Source: Candidatus Rokuibacteriota bacterium (lineage in GTDB: Bacteria > Methylomirabilota > Methylomirabilia > Rokubacteriales > CSP1-6). Taken from it: DNA of 64,000 nucleotides. The notes below the pieces were generated by a model, which worked only from the letters and a program-made list of their open reading frames with translations, was not told the DNA's origin and searched no databases. Location: the NCBI GenBank assembly GCA_003221515.1, contig QHSI01000098.1, positions 102,961 through 166,960 of the forward strand, written 5' to 3'. Numbering within the stretch: the stretch's first letter is position 1; each line of letters begins with the position of its first letter. A program made the translations under genes and the position numbers. This document shows, piece by piece, positions 49,845-62,048 of the stretch.

Positions 49845-51320
49845 ATGAACGACCTGCTCGCGGCGCTCCCGGAGAAGCGCGTGATCGGCACGCTGCCGGC
49901 CTCGGTGTCGTCGATCGCGGGCGATTCGCGCCGCATCGAGCCGGGCGCCTGCTTCGTGGCGGTGCCGGGCTTCAAGCAGGACGGCCGTCGCTTCATCCCC
50001 GACGCGGTCCGGCGCGGCGCGGCCGTCGTCGTCACCGAGGGCGAGCCGATCGCCGACCTCGCCGTCGCTCAGGTGCTCGTGCCGTCGACGCGGGTGTCGC
50101 TGGCGCGGCTCGCCGGCGCCTACTACGGGCATCCGTCGCGCCAGCTCACGCTGGTCGGAATCACGGGGACCAACGGCAAGACCACGACCTCGTATCTGGT
50201 CGAGGCGCTGCTGCGCGCGCGCGGCCTGGCCACCGGCGTGATCGGCACCATCCAGTACGTGCTCGGCGACGAGACGCGGCCCGCCAACCAGACGACGCCG
50301 GAGGCGCTGGAGCTGCAGTCGATGCTGGCGCACATGCGCGATCGTAGAGTCGGGGGTGTGGCGATGGAGGTGTCGTCTCACGCGCTGGCACTCGCGCGCG
50401 CCGATGGTCTGGCGTTCGACGTCGGGGTCTTCACGAACCTCACGCAGGATCATCTGGACTTCCACGGGACCCTCGACGCCTATCGGCTCGCCAAGCGCCG
50501 GCTGTTCGAGCTGCTGGCCGAGTCGCCGAAGTCCGCACGCGCGGCCGCCATCAACGGTGACGATCCGTCGGCAGACGCGATGGTCCGCGGCCTCGACCTG
50601 AACGTCTACACCTTCGGGCTCGGTCCCAGCGCGCGAGTCCGGGCGGTGGAGCACAGGTCGTCGCTCGACGGGATCCGCATGACGGTCGCGACCGATGGAG
50701 GGCGCGTCGAGCTCACGTCGCCGCTGATCGGCGAGCACAACGTGATGAACCTGTTGGGCGCCGTCGCCACCGGACTGGCGCTGGGTCTCGAGCCGGCGGC
50801 GAGCGCGCTCGCGCTCTCGACGGTCGGCACGGTCCCCGGGCGCTTCGAGCAGGTGCGGGCCGGTCAGCCGTTCCTGGTCGTCGTCGACTACGCCCACACG
50901 CCGGACGCTCTCGAGCGCGCGCTGACCACGGCCCGCAAGCTCACGCGCGGGCGCCTCGCCGCCGTGTTCGGCTGCGGCGGCGACCGCGACCGCGGCAAGC
51001 GGCCGATCATGGGCGAGATCGCCGCGCGCCTGTGCGACTGGGTGTGGGTGACCTCCGACAACCCGCGCTCGGAGCGACCGGAGGCGATCATCGACGAAAT
51101 CGTCGTGGGCGTACGTCGAACGGGCATGGGGTCCGACCGCTACGCCATCCAGCCCGACCGCGCCGCCGCGATTCGGGCGGCCCTGCGCTGGGCCGACGCT
51201 TCTGATACGGTGGTCATAGCGGGCAAAGGCCACGAGACATACCAGCTCATTGGGGCCGAAATACTCCCGTTCGACGACCGAGAAATCGCGCGAAGAGTCC
51301 TGTCGGAGTCCCGGACCTAG
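49845..51320 (+). CDS. murE: UDP-MurNAc-tripeptide synthetase MurE (meso-DAP type)
   Basis: A 491-residue Mur ligase adding the third peptide residue. ATP loop GITGTNGKTTTSYLVEALL, MEVSSHALALARADG, and the carboxy-terminal FGCGGDRDRGKRPIMG. The substrate-selecting motif reads DNPR (VTSDNPRSERPE), which marks meso-diaminopimelate enzymes. The start is set at ATG 49845 (MNDLLAALPEKRV); a GTG seven codons earlier directly follows ftsI. Confidence 0.96.
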   Translation: MNDLLAALPEKRVIGTLPASVSSIAGDSRRIEPGACFVAVPGFKQDGRRFIPDAVRRGAAVVVTEGEPIADLAVAQVLVPSTRVSLARLAGAYYGHPSRQLTLVGITGTNGKTTTSYLVEALLRARGLATGVIGTIQYVLGDETRPANQTTPEALELQSMLAHMRDRRVGGVAMEVSSHALALARADGLAFDVGVFTNLTQDHLDFHGTLDAYRLAKRRLFELLAESPKSARAAAINGDDPSADAMVRGLDLNVYTFGLGPSARVRAVEHRSSLDGIRMTVATDGGRVELTSPLIGEHNVMNLLGAVATGLALGLEPAASALALSTVGTVPGRFEQVRAGQPFLVVVDYAHTPDALERALTTARKLTRGRLAAVFGCGGDRDRGKRPIMGEIAARLCDWVWVTSDNPRSERPEAIIDEIVVGVRRTGMGSDRYAIQPDRAAAIRAALRWADASDTVVIAGKGHETYQLIGAEILPFDDREIARRVLSESRT

Positions 51321-51328
51321 GAGCGCCT

Positions 51329-52723
51329 GTGCCACCCTTTACGGTCCAAGACATCGTCCGCGCCACCCAGGGCGCCCTGGTCGCGGGCGACCTCGTCGTG
51401 CCCGTCACGGGCGTGTCGATCGACTCCCGCGGGCTGGGGGTCGGCGAGGCCTTCTTCGCGATCCGCGGGTACCGTCTGGACGGCCACGCGTTCCTGGGCG
51501 AGGCGGCCTCACGCGGCGCGGCATGCCTCGTGGTGCACGCGCTCCACGACGACGTGCCCGCCAACGTGCCGTTAGTGCTGGTCGAAGACACCACCAAGGC
51601 GCTCGGCGCCCTGGCGGCGTACCACCGCGCGCGGTTCTCCATGCCGGTCGTTGCCGTCACCGGCTCGAACGGCAAGACGACCACCAAGGAGCTGATCGCT
51701 GGGGTCCTCGGGACGCGCTGGCAGGTGCTCAAGCCGACCGCCAGTTTCAACAACCAGTGGGGGCTCCCCCTGACACTCCTGCGGCTCGGCGCCGAGCACG
51801 AGGCGCTCGTGATCGAGATCGGCAGCCAGCATCCGGGCGAGATCGCCGCGCTGGCGGCCCTCGCCAAGCCGACCGTCGCAGTCGTCACGACCGTCGCGCA
51901 CGCGCACACCGAATTCCTCGGCTCCCTCGACGACGTCCGCACCGAGAAATCGGCGCTCGTCCGGGCGGTCGGCGCCGATGGGCGGGTCGCGCTCAACGCC
52001 GACGATCCGCGGGTGGCCGGGATGGCGCGCGATTCCCGGGCGCCCGTGATCACGTACGGACTCTCGCCGACCGCCCAGGTGCGGGCGACCGGTGACGTCG
52101 TCGAAGAGGGCCGCGGCCTCACGTTCACGCTCGAGAGCGGGGGCGTGCGCGCGCCAGTGAGGCTCGCGTTCGCCGGCCGCCACAACGTGACGAACGCCCT
52201 CGCCGCCGCCGCGGCGGGCGTGGCCCTGGGTTGGCCGCTCGACGAGATCGCCCGCGGGCTCGGCGAGGCGCGGCCGGTCGCGGGACGCTGCGTGTGGCGC
52301 GACGCGGGCGGTGTGCGGATCCTCGACGACACCTACAACGCCAACCCGGTGTCGGTCCGCGCCGCCCTCGACACGGTGGCCACGCGCCGCGGCGCCGACG
52401 GGTCGGCCGGCCGCCTCGTGGTCGTGCTGGGCGATATGCTCGAGCTCGGCGCCATCACCGACGAGGCGCACCAGGAGATGGGGCGGGCGGTGAGGGCGGC
52501 CGGCGCCGACGAGTTCGTCGGCGTGGGACGCCATGCGCGGTTGGCGGTGGAAACGGCGCGCGCGGCGGGCCTCGGCCACGCGCATCACGCCACGACGTTC
52601 GAGGACACGGTGGCCCACTTGCTGAAGCGGCTGGCCCCCGGAGACGTCGTGCTCGTCAAGGGCTCGCGGGGGATGCGCATGGAGCGGGTCGTGGATGCCC
52701 TGGTGGCGCGTCTGGCCCGATGA
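51329..52723 (+). CDS. murF: UDP-MurNAc-tripeptide:D-Ala-D-Ala ligase MurF
   Basis: A 464-residue Mur ligase that adds D-Ala-D-Ala. N-terminal uridine domain (VTGVSIDSRGLGVGEAFFAIRGYRLDGHAFLGEA), ATP loop VVAVTGSNGKTTTKELIAGVL, NNQWGLPLTLLRL, and the C-terminal GGVRILDDTYNANPVSVRAALDTV. GTG start 8 bases after murE with AGGAG upstream. Confidence 0.96.
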   Translation: MPPFTVQDIVRATQGALVAGDLVVPVTGVSIDSRGLGVGEAFFAIRGYRLDGHAFLGEAASRGAACLVVHALHDDVPANVPLVLVEDTTKALGALAAYHRARFSMPVVAVTGSNGKTTTKELIAGVLGTRWQVLKPTASFNNQWGLPLTLLRLGAEHEALVIEIGSQHPGEIAALAALAKPTVAVVTTVAHAHTEFLGSLDDVRTEKSALVRAVGADGRVALNADDPRVAGMARDSRAPVITYGLSPTAQVRATGDVVEEGRGLTFTLESGGVRAPVRLAFAGRHNVTNALAAAAAGVALGWPLDEIARGLGEARPVAGRCVWRDAGGVRILDDTYNANPVSVRAALDTVATRRGADGSAGRLVVVLGDMLELGAITDEAHQEMGRAVRAAGADEFVGVGRHARLAVETARAAGLGHAHHATTFEDTVAHLLKRLAPGDVVLVKGSRGMRMERVVDALVARLAR

Positions 52724-52732
52724 GGGACATCG

Positions 52733-53812
52733 ATGCTCTACTACTTCCTCGTCCCCCTCGCGAAGGACCACATCGTCTTCAACGTCTTTCGGTATCTCAC
52801 GTTCCGCTCGTTCATGGCCCTGATCTCGGCGCTGATCATCTCGCTGCTGATCGCGCCGTGGCTGATCCGCCGGCTGCGCGTGCTGCAGCACGGCGGCGAG
52901 ACGATTCGCGAGGACACGCCGGAGCGGCATCGCACGAAGAAGGGCACGCCGACGATGGGCGGCATCGTCATCCTCACGGCGATCATCGCGACGACCTTGG
53001 TGTGGGCCAATCTCACCAACCGGTACGTGTGGGTGGCGGTCCTCGCGACGGGCGGCTTCGGGCTGATCGGCGTCTGGGACGACCTGACCAAGGTGCGCAC
53101 GCGCAAGGGGCTGCCGACCCGCGTGAAGTTCACCGCCCAGCTCGTGGTGGCGTTCTCGGTGCTGCAGCTGATCTTCTGGCAGCCGCCCAGCGCGTGGCTC
53201 CCGGTGCTGGCGATTCCGTTCTTCAAGGGCTGGTTCGTGAATCTTGGCTGGCTCTGGATCCCGTTCGCGATGCTCGTGATCGTCGGCGCCTCGAACGCCG
53301 TGAACCTCACGGACGGGCTCGACGGGCTGGCGATCGGCCCGATCGTCATGGCCGGCGCCGCCTTCGGTGTCATCGCGTACCTGACGGGCAACTTCCGGGC
53401 CGCCGACTATCTGAAGATCCTCAACGTGCGGGGGGCGGGCGAGCTGACGGTATTCTGCGGGGCGCTGATCGGCGCGGCGATCGGGTTCCTGTGGTTCAAC
53501 TGCCATCCGGCCGAGATCTTCATGGGCGACGCGGGCTCGCTGGCCCTCGGCGGGGCGATCGGCACGCTCGCGGTGCTGACGAAGGCCGAGCTCTTGCTGC
53601 CGCTGATCGGCGGCCTGTACGTGGTCGAGGCGCTGTCGGTCATCATCCAGGTCGCGAGCTTCAAGCTGACGGGGCGGCGCGTCTTCCGCATGGCGCCGTT
53701 GCACCATCACTACGAGCTCTCGGGCTGGGCCGAGCCGAAGATCGTGGTGCGATTCTGGATCGTGTCGTTCGCGCTGGCGCTGCTGGCGATCACGACGCTG
53801 AAGCTCCGGTGA
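52733..53812 (+). CDS. mraY: Phospho-MurNAc-pentapeptide transferase MraY
   Basis: A 359-residue, ten-helix membrane enzyme producing lipid I. Characteristic loops: HRTKKGTPTMGGIVIL, GVWDDLTKVRTRKGLPTRVKF (DDxxK), SNAVNLTDGLDGLAIGP (catalytic NxxNxxDGxDGLA) and FMGDAGSLALGG plus MAPLHHHYELSGW. Complete. Confidence 0.97.
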   Translation: MLYYFLVPLAKDHIVFNVFRYLTFRSFMALISALIISLLIAPWLIRRLRVLQHGGETIREDTPERHRTKKGTPTMGGIVILTAIIATTLVWANLTNRYVWVAVLATGGFGLIGVWDDLTKVRTRKGLPTRVKFTAQLVVAFSVLQLIFWQPPSAWLPVLAIPFFKGWFVNLGWLWIPFAMLVIVGASNAVNLTDGLDGLAIGPIVMAGAAFGVIAYLTGNFRAADYLKILNVRGAGELTVFCGALIGAAIGFLWFNCHPAEIFMGDAGSLALGGAIGTLAVLTKAELLLPLIGGLYVVEALSVIIQVASFKLTGRRVFRMAPLHHHYELSGWAEPKIVVRFWIVSFALALLAITTLKLR

Positions 53813-53819
53813 CGGGCGC

Positions 53820-55235
53820 ATGAGCCCGCTGGACGGGCTGGACGAGGTGGACACGGTGGCTCGAGGACGCGCGTACCTTCGCTCGCTGGGCGGCCGGCGC
53901 GTGGCGGTGGTCGGCCTGGCGCGCAGCGGCGTCGCCGCGGCGCGCCTCCTGCGCGCCGCCGACGCGGACGTCGTCGGCGTCGACGCCAAGCCGCTCGGCG
54001 CGCTGGGGCGCGAGGTGGCCGCGCTCGCCGAGATCGGCGTGCGCCTGCACACCGGAGCCGAGGGCGGCGCCGCGGCGCTCGCCGGCGCCGAGCTCGTGGT
54101 GGTGAGCCCTGGTGTGCCGCTCGACGGCGATCAGCTCGCTTCGGCCCGCGCGCGGCAGGTCCCGATCATCGGCGAGCTCGAGCTCGGCTGGCGGGCGACC
54201 GAGGCCGACACGATCGCGATCACCGGGACGAACGGCAAGACCACCACCACGACGCTCGTCGGCGCCGTGCTGGCCCAGCAGCCGCGTCCGGTCCTGGTCG
54301 CCGGCAACATCGGCACGCCGCTGGCGGGGCACGCGCTCGCGTTCCCGGCCGACGGGCTCGTCGTGTGCGAGGCGTCGAGCTTCCAGCTCGAGGCCACCGA
54401 GCTCTTTCAACCGCGGGTGGCGGTGGTGCTGAACCTGGCGCCCGACCACCTCGATCGCCACGGAAGCTTCGAGGCGTACGTCGACGCGAAGGCGCGGATC
54501 TTCGCGAATCAGACGCCGGCCGACTGCGCGGTGCTCAACTTCGACGACGAGCCGACGCGGGCCCTGGCCGACCGGACGGCGGCGCCGGTGCTGTGGTTCA
54601 GCCGGCGGTCGCCGATGGCGCACGGCGTGTTCGTGCGCGATGGCTGGATCGCCGCCAAGCTCAACGGTCACGTCGAGGAGATCTGCCCGCTGTCGGAGAT
54701 CTTCCTGCGCGGCCAGCACAACGTCGAAAACGTCCTCGCCGCCACCGCCTGCGCATTGTGGACGGGCATGGCCCCGGCCGCGATCCGCTCGGCGGTCGGC
54801 CGCTTCCGCGGGGTCGCGCACCGGATCGAATGGGTCCGCGATCTCCGGGGCGTCCAGTACTTCAACGACTCCAAGGGCACCAACGTCGCGTCGACGCTCA
54901 AGGCTCTCGAGAGCTTCCCGGGCCGGATCGTGTTGATTGCGGGGGGCAAGGGCAAGGGCCAGGCGTGGGAGCCGCTCGCCGACGCGGCGCGCGGACGGGT
55001 CGTCCACACCGTGCTGATCGGGGAGGACGCGAAGAAGATCGGCGCCGCGCTCGCGGCCGCCTCGATCCCACTGACGTACTGCGACTCCATGCCGGCGGCC
55101 CTCGAGCGCGCCAAGACCGTCGCGACGCCCGGCGACGTGGTGCTGCTCTCGCCCGCGTGCGCCTCCTTCGACATGTTCGACAACTTCGAACATCGCGGCG
55201 ACGTCTTCAAAAAGCTCGTGGAGCGCCTCGACTGA
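53820..55235 (+). CDS. murD: UDP-MurNAc-L-alanine:D-glutamate ligase MurD
   Basis: A 471-residue Mur ligase. N-terminal Rossmann-like domain with GGRRVAVVGLARSGVAAARLL, ATP loop IAITGTNGKTTTTTLVGAVL, NLAPDHLDRHGSFEAYVDAKARIF, VQYFNDSKGTNVASTLKAL and the C-terminal LLSPACASFDMFDNFEHRGDVF. Complete. Followed by a 79-base gap with a strong hairpin. Confidence 0.97.
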   Translation: MSPLDGLDEVDTVARGRAYLRSLGGRRVAVVGLARSGVAAARLLRAADADVVGVDAKPLGALGREVAALAEIGVRLHTGAEGGAAALAGAELVVVSPGVPLDGDQLASARARQVPIIGELELGWRATEADTIAITGTNGKTTTTTLVGAVLAQQPRPVLVAGNIGTPLAGHALAFPADGLVVCEASSFQLEATELFQPRVAVVLNLAPDHLDRHGSFEAYVDAKARIFANQTPADCAVLNFDDEPTRALADRTAAPVLWFSRRSPMAHGVFVRDGWIAAKLNGHVEEICPLSEIFLRGQHNVENVLAATACALWTGMAPAAIRSAVGRFRGVAHRIEWVRDLRGVQYFNDSKGTNVASTLKALESFPGRIVLIAGGKGKGQAWEPLADAARGRVVHTVLIGEDAKKIGAALAAASIPLTYCDSMPAALERAKTVATPGDVVLLSPACASFDMFDNFEHRGDVFKKLVERLD

Positions 55236-55274
55236 TGAGACAGCGATACGCGTGGCTCGAAACGGTGGGGGGGT

Positions 55275-55306
55275 GTGGGGGAGGAGCGGCGCTCGCTCCC
55301 CCCCAC
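55275..55306. other. Strong G/C hairpin between murD and ftsW
   Basis: GTGGGGGAGGAGC (55275-55287) pairs with GCTCCCCCCCAC (55295-55306), 12 base pairs with one bulged A and a 7-base loop. It lies 8 bases before the ftsW ATG. It may attenuate or protect the transcript, and it covers the only purine-rich ribosome-binding candidate (GGAGGAG). Confidence 0.6.
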
Positions 55307-55314
55307 GTGGAATA

Positions 55315-56404
55315 ATGCCACGCAAGCTCGTGCCCGACATGTGGCTGTTTGGCGTCGCGGTCGTGCTGCTCTCCGCCGGCGTCGTGATGGTCTACTCCGC
55401 GAGCGCGATCGTGGCCGCCGACCGGTTCCACGACCCGTACTTTTTCCTCAAGAAGCAGCTCTTCTGGGCCGTGCTCGGCGCCGCATGCCTGTGGGGCGCG
55501 CTCCGCCTCGACTATCGCCGGCTCGAGGGGCTCGTGCTGCCGCTGCTGATCTTCGCGGGCGCGCTGCTCGTGCTGGTCCTGGTCTCGCCCTTCGGCCAGG
55601 CCATCAACGGCACGCGCCGCTGGATCCGGCTCGGGCCCATCTCGTTCCAGCCGGCGGAGCTGGCGAAGCTGGCGCTCGTCCTCTATCTCGCGGCGTTCCT
55701 GGCGCGTACGGGCGAGGCGGTCAACGACTTCCGCCGGGGCCTTCTGCCGCCACTGGCGGTGGCCGGGCTCCTGGCCGCGCTCGTCCTGGCCCAGCCGGAC
55801 CTCGGCAACTGCCTCACGCTGATCACGCTGACGTTCACGCTGCTGTTCATCGCGGGCGGGCGTGCCCGTCACCTCGCGTTCATCCTCGCCGCGGCGCTGC
55901 CGCCGCTCGTGTTCGCCGTGTGGGCGGCGCCGTACCGGCTCCGCCGCATCTTTGCGTTCATCGACCCGTGGTCGGATCCGCGGGGCAGCGGGTTCCAGAT
56001 CATCCAGTCGTGGCTGGCGTTCGGCAACGGCGGGCTCGTGGGCCAGGGCATCGGGGGCTCGCGGCAGAAGCTCTTCTACCTGCCGGAGTCGCACACCGAC
56101 TTCATCTTCGCGATCATCGGCGAGGAGCTGGGCTTCGTCGGTGCTACCGCGATCGTCGGGCTCTTCGTCGTGCTCATCTGGCGCGGGCTGCGGATCGGCC
56201 TGCGGGCGCCCGACGCCTTCAGCGGGTATCTGGCGCTGGGGATCACCGTGCTGATCGCGACGCAGACGCTCGTGAACCTGGGCGTCGTGACGGGCCTGTT
56301 GCCGACGAAGGGGCTCCCGCTGCCGTTCATCTCGTTCGGCGGCTCGGCCTTGCTCGTCACGATGCTCTCGACGGGCTTGCTCCTGAACATCTCACAGCAC
56401 GCCC

Positions 56405-56412
<8 letters not shown>
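55315..56412 (+). CDS. ftsW: Septal peptidoglycan glycosyltransferase FtsW
   Basis: A 365-residue SEDS polymerase with about ten helices. It begins [30 protein letters not shown] and shows [35 protein letters not shown], the [35 protein letters not shown] loop with the catalytic Asp and [17 protein letters not shown]. The stop overlaps the murC ATG (ATGTTTAA), leaving no space for murG. The end QHAHV is normal in length. Confidence 0.96.
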
Positions 56413-57798
<1,386 letters not shown>

Positions 57799-57805
<7 letters not shown>

Positions 57806-58677
57806 GAGAAATCCGGGGGGAAGTCCGGTTCAAAGAGCCCCTGAGCTTCCACACCTCGCTCCGCATCGGCGGCCCCGCCGACATCTTCGTCGTGCCGCAG
57901 GACGTCGACGACATTCGTCACGCCCTGATGTTCGCCGAGCGCGAGCAGCTGCCCGTCTCGGTCATCGGGGGCGGCAACAACATGCTCGTCAAAGACCGCG
58001 GCGTCCGCGGTGTGGTCCTGCGGCTCGAGGGGTGCCTCGGGCGCGCGGAGTTCCACGGTGAAGAGGCGATCGCCGGCGCGGGCGTCAGCCTGTCGGCGTT
58101 CATCCGCGAGGCCGCCGCCATCAATCTGGGCGGGATCGAGTGCCTGGTGGGTATTCCGGCCACCATCGGCGGGGCCTTGGCCATGAACGCCGGCACGACC
58201 GACGGCTGGATCGGTGACTTCGTGAGCGCCGTGTACTTCCTGCACCCGGACGGCACGCTCGGTGAGTTCAAGCCGGGCACGGCGGCGTTCACCTACCGGC
58301 ACTTCAACATGCCGGTCGGCGCCGTGCTGATCGGTTGCCGCATGCGCCTGCACCGGCGGGCGATGGCCGAGATCCAGAAGGAGATGAAGCAGCGGCTCAA
58401 GGTCAAGAAGTCGGCCCAGCCGCTGGCGCTGGCCTCGGCCGGCTGCGTGTGGAAGAACCCGCCCGGCGACGTCGCCACGCGGATGATCGAGAAGTGCGGC
58501 CTCAAGGGCAAGCGAATCAACGGCGCCGAGATCTCCTCCAAGCACGCGAACTTCATCGTGAACCGCGGCGGCGCGAGCTCGTCGGACATCGTCGCGCTCA
58601 TGGACCTGACGCGCGAGCGCGTCCAGGCGCAGTTCTCGGTCACCCTCGAGCACGAGATCAGGATCATCGGAGAGTAG
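57799..58677 (+). CDS. murB: UDP-N-acetylenolpyruvoylglucosamine reductase MurB
   Basis: A 292-residue FAD enzyme making UDP-MurNAc. FAD-binding segments [62 protein letters not shown]. The catalytic Ser/Cys region [13 protein letters not shown] and [22 protein letters not shown] indicate a type II (short) MurB. It abuts ftsQ with no gap; ddl, often between them, is absent. Confidence 0.96.
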
Positions 58678-59529
58678 ATGCCGAACGGACTCGGCTCGCC
58701 GCGCAGCCGCGCGTCCGTGCTCGCCGACATGGGCGAGCGCTCGGCGTTCGTCGCGCGGCAGCGCGTCGGCCGGCCGCGCCGCGCGCGCGCGGACCGGCGG
58801 CGCCGCTGGCGTCGGCTCGGCTGGATCGCCCTCACCCTGGCCGTCGTCCCCCTGGTCGCCGGCGGCGCCATGCACTGGCTCTTGACGACTCCGCGCTTCG
58901 GCGTCGCGAGCGTGGAGGTGCGCGGCGCTTCCCGCCTCGCGCCCGAGACGATCCTCACGGTGGCCGCGATTCCACGCGGTACGAACATCTTCCGCCTCGA
59001 CACCACCGGCGTGACCGGCCGCGTGGAGTCGTTGGCTGAAATACGAAGAGCCGACGTCGTGCGCGAGCTGCCGAACCGAGTGGTGATCAGCGTCGAGGAG
59101 CGGCGGCCGTTCACGCTCGTGCACGGCGGCCGCCTGCACTGGATGGACGAGGAGGGGCGGCTGCTCGGCGCCCCGGCCGAGGCGGTGACCTCCCCGCTGC
59201 CCGTCATCAGCGGCCTGTCGGCCGACGAGCTCGCGTCGATGCGCACCGCGCCGGGGCCGAAGGCCCGCGCGGCGATCGCGTTGATCCGGGCCATCGCCCG
59301 CAGCGGCAGCGAGCTGACCGCCGAGATCTCGGAGATCGACATGAGCCGCCGGGAGGGGCCCGTCCTGTACACGGTCGACGGCGTCGAGGTGCGATTGGGC
59401 AGCGAGGACTGGGAGGAGCGGCTCGCGCGACTCGAGGGCGTGCTGGCCCAGGTCGCGACGCAGGACGTGCGCGCGGTCGACCTGCGCTTCCGCGACCAGG
59501 TGGTGTTCCGTCGGGGCGAGGCCCGGTGA
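58678..59529 (+). CDS. ftsQ: Cell division protein FtsQ
   Basis: A 283-residue bitopic protein: basic cytoplasmic part (PRRARADRRRRWRRLG), one membrane helix (WIALTLAVVPLVAGGAMHWLL), a POTRA domain (FGVASVEVRGASRLAPETILTVAAIPRGTNIFRLD) and the FtsQ beta domain (VVRELPNRVVISVEERRPFTLV). Scaffold between early and late divisome proteins. Its stop overlaps the ftsA GTG. Confidence 0.94.
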   Translation: MPNGLGSPRSRASVLADMGERSAFVARQRVGRPRRARADRRRRWRRLGWIALTLAVVPLVAGGAMHWLLTTPRFGVASVEVRGASRLAPETILTVAAIPRGTNIFRLDTTGVTGRVESLAEIRRADVVRELPNRVVISVEERRPFTLVHGGRLHWMDEEGRLLGAPAEAVTSPLPVISGLSADELASMRTAPGPKARAAIALIRAIARSGSELTAEISEIDMSRREGPVLYTVDGVEVRLGSEDWEERLARLEGVLAQVATQDVRAVDLRFRDQVVFRRGEAR

Positions 59530-60770
59530 GGCGTGCCAAGCCGCGCGACCTCGTCGTCGGCCTGGACGTCGGCACCACCAAGATCTGCGCGGTCATCACC
59601 GAGCCCGGCCCCCTCGGTGTCCTGAGCGTCATCGGGGTCGGCACCGCGCCCTCGCGCGGGCTTCGGCGGGGCGTCGTGGTCAACATCGAGTCGACGGTCG
59701 AGGCGATCAAGACCGCCGTCGGCGAGGCCGAGCAAATGGCCGGCGTCGACGTCTCGGGCGTCTTCGCCGGCATCGCCGGCGGCCACATCCGCGGCGTGAA
59801 CAGCCGCGGCGTCGTGCCGATCACCGGCCGCGACCGCGAGGTGAGCGACGCCGACGTCGAGCGCGTGGTCGAGGCCGCGCGGGCGATCAACCTGCCCCAG
59901 GACCGCGAGATCATCCACGTGCTGCCGCAGAACTTCATCGTCGATGACGGCGAGGGGGTCCGCGAGCCGATCGGCATGTCCGGCGTGCGCCTCGAGGCCG
60001 AGGTGCACATCGTGACCGGCGCCGTCACCTCGGTCCAGAACGTCATCCGCTCGGTGAATCGCGCCGGCCTGACCGTGCAGGACATCGTGCTCGAGCCGCT
60101 CGCCTCCGCCGAGGCGGTGCTGCACGACGACGAGCGCGAGCTCGGCGTCCTGGCGATCGACATCGGCGGCGGCACGACCGACGTGGCGCTCATCCGCAAC
60201 GGTGCGGTCTGGCACACCGCGGTGCTGCCGCTCGGCGGCGATCACATCTCCAATGACATCGCGATCGGTCTGCGCACGCCGACGGCCGACGCCGAGGACA
60301 TCAAGAAGCGGTACGGGTGCGCGCTGACGGCGCTGGTGCCGGCCGAGGAGACCGTCGACGTACCGTCGGTCGGCGGCCGCAAGCCACGGCAGTTCTCACG
60401 GCAGCTGCTCTCGGAAATCATCCAGCCGCGCGTGGAAGAGATCTTCACGCTGGTGGCGCGGGATCTCGCGCGCGCGGGCTTTCAGGATGCGGCCACCGCC
60501 GGGGTCGTCGTCACCGGCGGCACTTCGATCATGGAAGGCGTCCCCGAGCTCGCCGAGGGCATCTTCGATCAGCCGGTACGCCGCGGCGTGCCGATCGGCA
60601 TCGGTGGGATGGCCGACGTGATCCAGAGCCCGATCTACGCGACCGGCGCCGGCCTGGCGATCTACGGCTCTCGTTCGCGGGCTCCAGGCGAGTTGTCGGG
60701 CGCAGCGGGCGGAACTCCGGTCGGGCGGTTGGCCCGGCTGGTGACAGGATTCCTGGGTGACATCTTCTAG
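59526..60770 (+). CDS. ftsA: Cell division actin homologue FtsA
   Basis: A 414-residue ATPase that tethers FtsZ to the membrane. [17 protein letters not shown] (phosphate 1), the 1C domain, [15 protein letters not shown] (phosphate 2), [19 protein letters not shown]. The C-terminus ([16 protein letters not shown]) is the amphipathic membrane-targeting helix. GTG start. Confidence 0.97.
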   Translation: MRRAKPRDLVVGLDVGTTKICAVITEPGPLGVLSVIGVGTAPSRGLRRGVVVNIESTVEAIKTAVGEAEQMAGVDVSGVFAGIAGGHIRGVNSRGVVPITGRDREVSDADVERVVEAARAINLPQDREIIHVLPQNFIVDDGEGVREPIGMSGVRLEAEVHIVTGAVTSVQNVIRSVNRAGLTVQDIVLEPLASAEAVLHDDERELGVLAIDIGGGTTDVALIRNGAVWHTAVLPLGGDHISNDIAIGLRTPTADAEDIKKRYGCALTALVPAEETVDVPSVGGRKPRQFSRQLLSEIIQPRVEEIFTLVARDLARAGFQDAATAGVVVTGGTSIMEGVPELAEGIFDQPVRRGVPIGIGGMADVIQSPIYATGAGLAIYGSRSRAPGELSGAAGGTPVGRLARLVTGFLGDIF

Positions 60771-60870
60771 GCCGGGTCGGGACGGGCGACAGCCGACGCT
60801 CTTCGTGCCAGACGTGGACCGTTCAAGCGGTCGGAGGCGCGCCTCCGGCGACGAACACACACAGGAGGAC

Positions 60871-62040
60871 ATGATGGAAAAGGATCGCGGACGCCGCCCA
60901 CTCTTCGAGCTCGAGCAGCAGCAGCATGTGCAGGCCGCGAAGATCAAGGTGATCGGGCTCGGCGGAGGCGGTGGCAATGCGGTGGGCCGGATGATGGCGG
61001 CGCAGTTCACGGGCGTCGAGTTCATCGTCGCCAACACCGATCTCCAGGCGCTCCACGCCTCGCCGGCGCCGGTCAAGATCCAGCTCGGCACCAAGCTCAC
61101 CGCGGGCCTGGGCGCGGGCTCGAATCCGGAGGTCGGGCGCGGCGCGGCCCAGGAAGACCCGGATCAGATCACGCGGCTGCTGAGCGGCTCCGACATGGTG
61201 TTCATCACCGCGGGGCTCGGCGGCGGCACCGGCACCGGGGCGGCGCCGGTGGTCGCGTCGCTCGCGAAGGACCTCGGCATCCTGACCGTCGCGGTCGTCA
61301 CCAAGCCCTTCACCTTCGAGGGCCGGAAGCGGATGGTCCAGGCCGAGGCCGGGCTCGAGGCGTTGCGCGCGGTCGTGGACACGCTCATCACGATTCCGAA
61401 CCAGCGACTGCTGTCGGTCGTGGACCGCGGCACCCCGCTGATCGCCGCGTTCCGCGTCGCCGATTCGGTCCTGCAGCAGGCGGTGCAAGGGATCTCGGAT
61501 TTGATCCTGGTCCCCGGGCTCGTCAACCTCGACTTCGCCGACGTCCGCACGATCATGTCGGGCATGGGGCTGGCGATGATGGGCACCGGCACCGGGAAGG
61601 GCGAAAACCGCGCCCTGGACGCCGCGCAGAAGGCGGTCGCGAGCCCGCTGCTCGACGAGACCTCGATCCAGGGCGCCCGCGGCATCCTGATCAACTTCAC
61701 GGGCGGCGCCGACCTGTCGATTCACGAGGTCGAGGAAGCGGCGCGCATCGTCCAGGAGGCCGCGCACGAGGAGGCGCACATCATCTTCGGCGCCGTCATC
61801 GACCCGCAGCTTCAGGACGAGGTGCGCATGACGGTCATCGCGACCGGGTTCGCCGACAAGAAGGAAGCGACGGGCGTCAGCGGCAAGGTCGTCGATCTGC
61901 CCCGTGCGCGTCCCTCCATCCCGGCGGCCAGCCCTGCGCCGTGGCGGCGTCACGTTGCCGTCCCGCGTGCTGAGGGAGAGGCCGCGCTTGGCGACGCGGA
62001 CCTGGAGGTTCCGGCGTTCTTGCGGCGCCAGGCCGACTAG
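60871..62040 (+). CDS. ftsZ: Cell division tubulin homologue FtsZ
   Basis: A 389-residue GTPase. The start is set at ATG 60871 because AGGAGG (60863-60868) precedes it and the product opens [18 protein letters not shown]; an in-frame extension into ftsA has no support. [19 protein letters not shown], the tubulin signature [17 protein letters not shown] (about 115-131), and T7-loop residues in [11 protein letters not shown] are present. The C-terminal [13 protein letters not shown] is the conserved peptide binding FtsA. Repeat B starts 9 bases after the stop. Confidence 0.97.
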   Translation: MMEKDRGRRPLFELEQQQHVQAAKIKVIGLGGGGGNAVGRMMAAQFTGVEFIVANTDLQALHASPAPVKIQLGTKLTAGLGAGSNPEVGRGAAQEDPDQITRLLSGSDMVFITAGLGGGTGTGAAPVVASLAKDLGILTVAVVTKPFTFEGRKRMVQAEAGLEALRAVVDTLITIPNQRLLSVVDRGTPLIAAFRVADSVLQQAVQGISDLILVPGLVNLDFADVRTIMSGMGLAMMGTGTGKGENRALDAAQKAVASPLLDETSIQGARGILINFTGGADLSIHEVEEAARIVQEAAHEEAHIIFGAVIDPQLQDEVRMTVIATGFADKKEATGVSGKVVDLPRARPSIPAASPAPWRRHVAVPRAEGEAALGDADLEVPAFLRRQAD

Positions 62041-62048
62041 CTCGGCGT

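Noticed and set aside
47756-50035. 759-codon minus-strand frame opposite ftsI
   Set aside because: Antisense shadow; ftsI has all catalytic motifs in the correct order.
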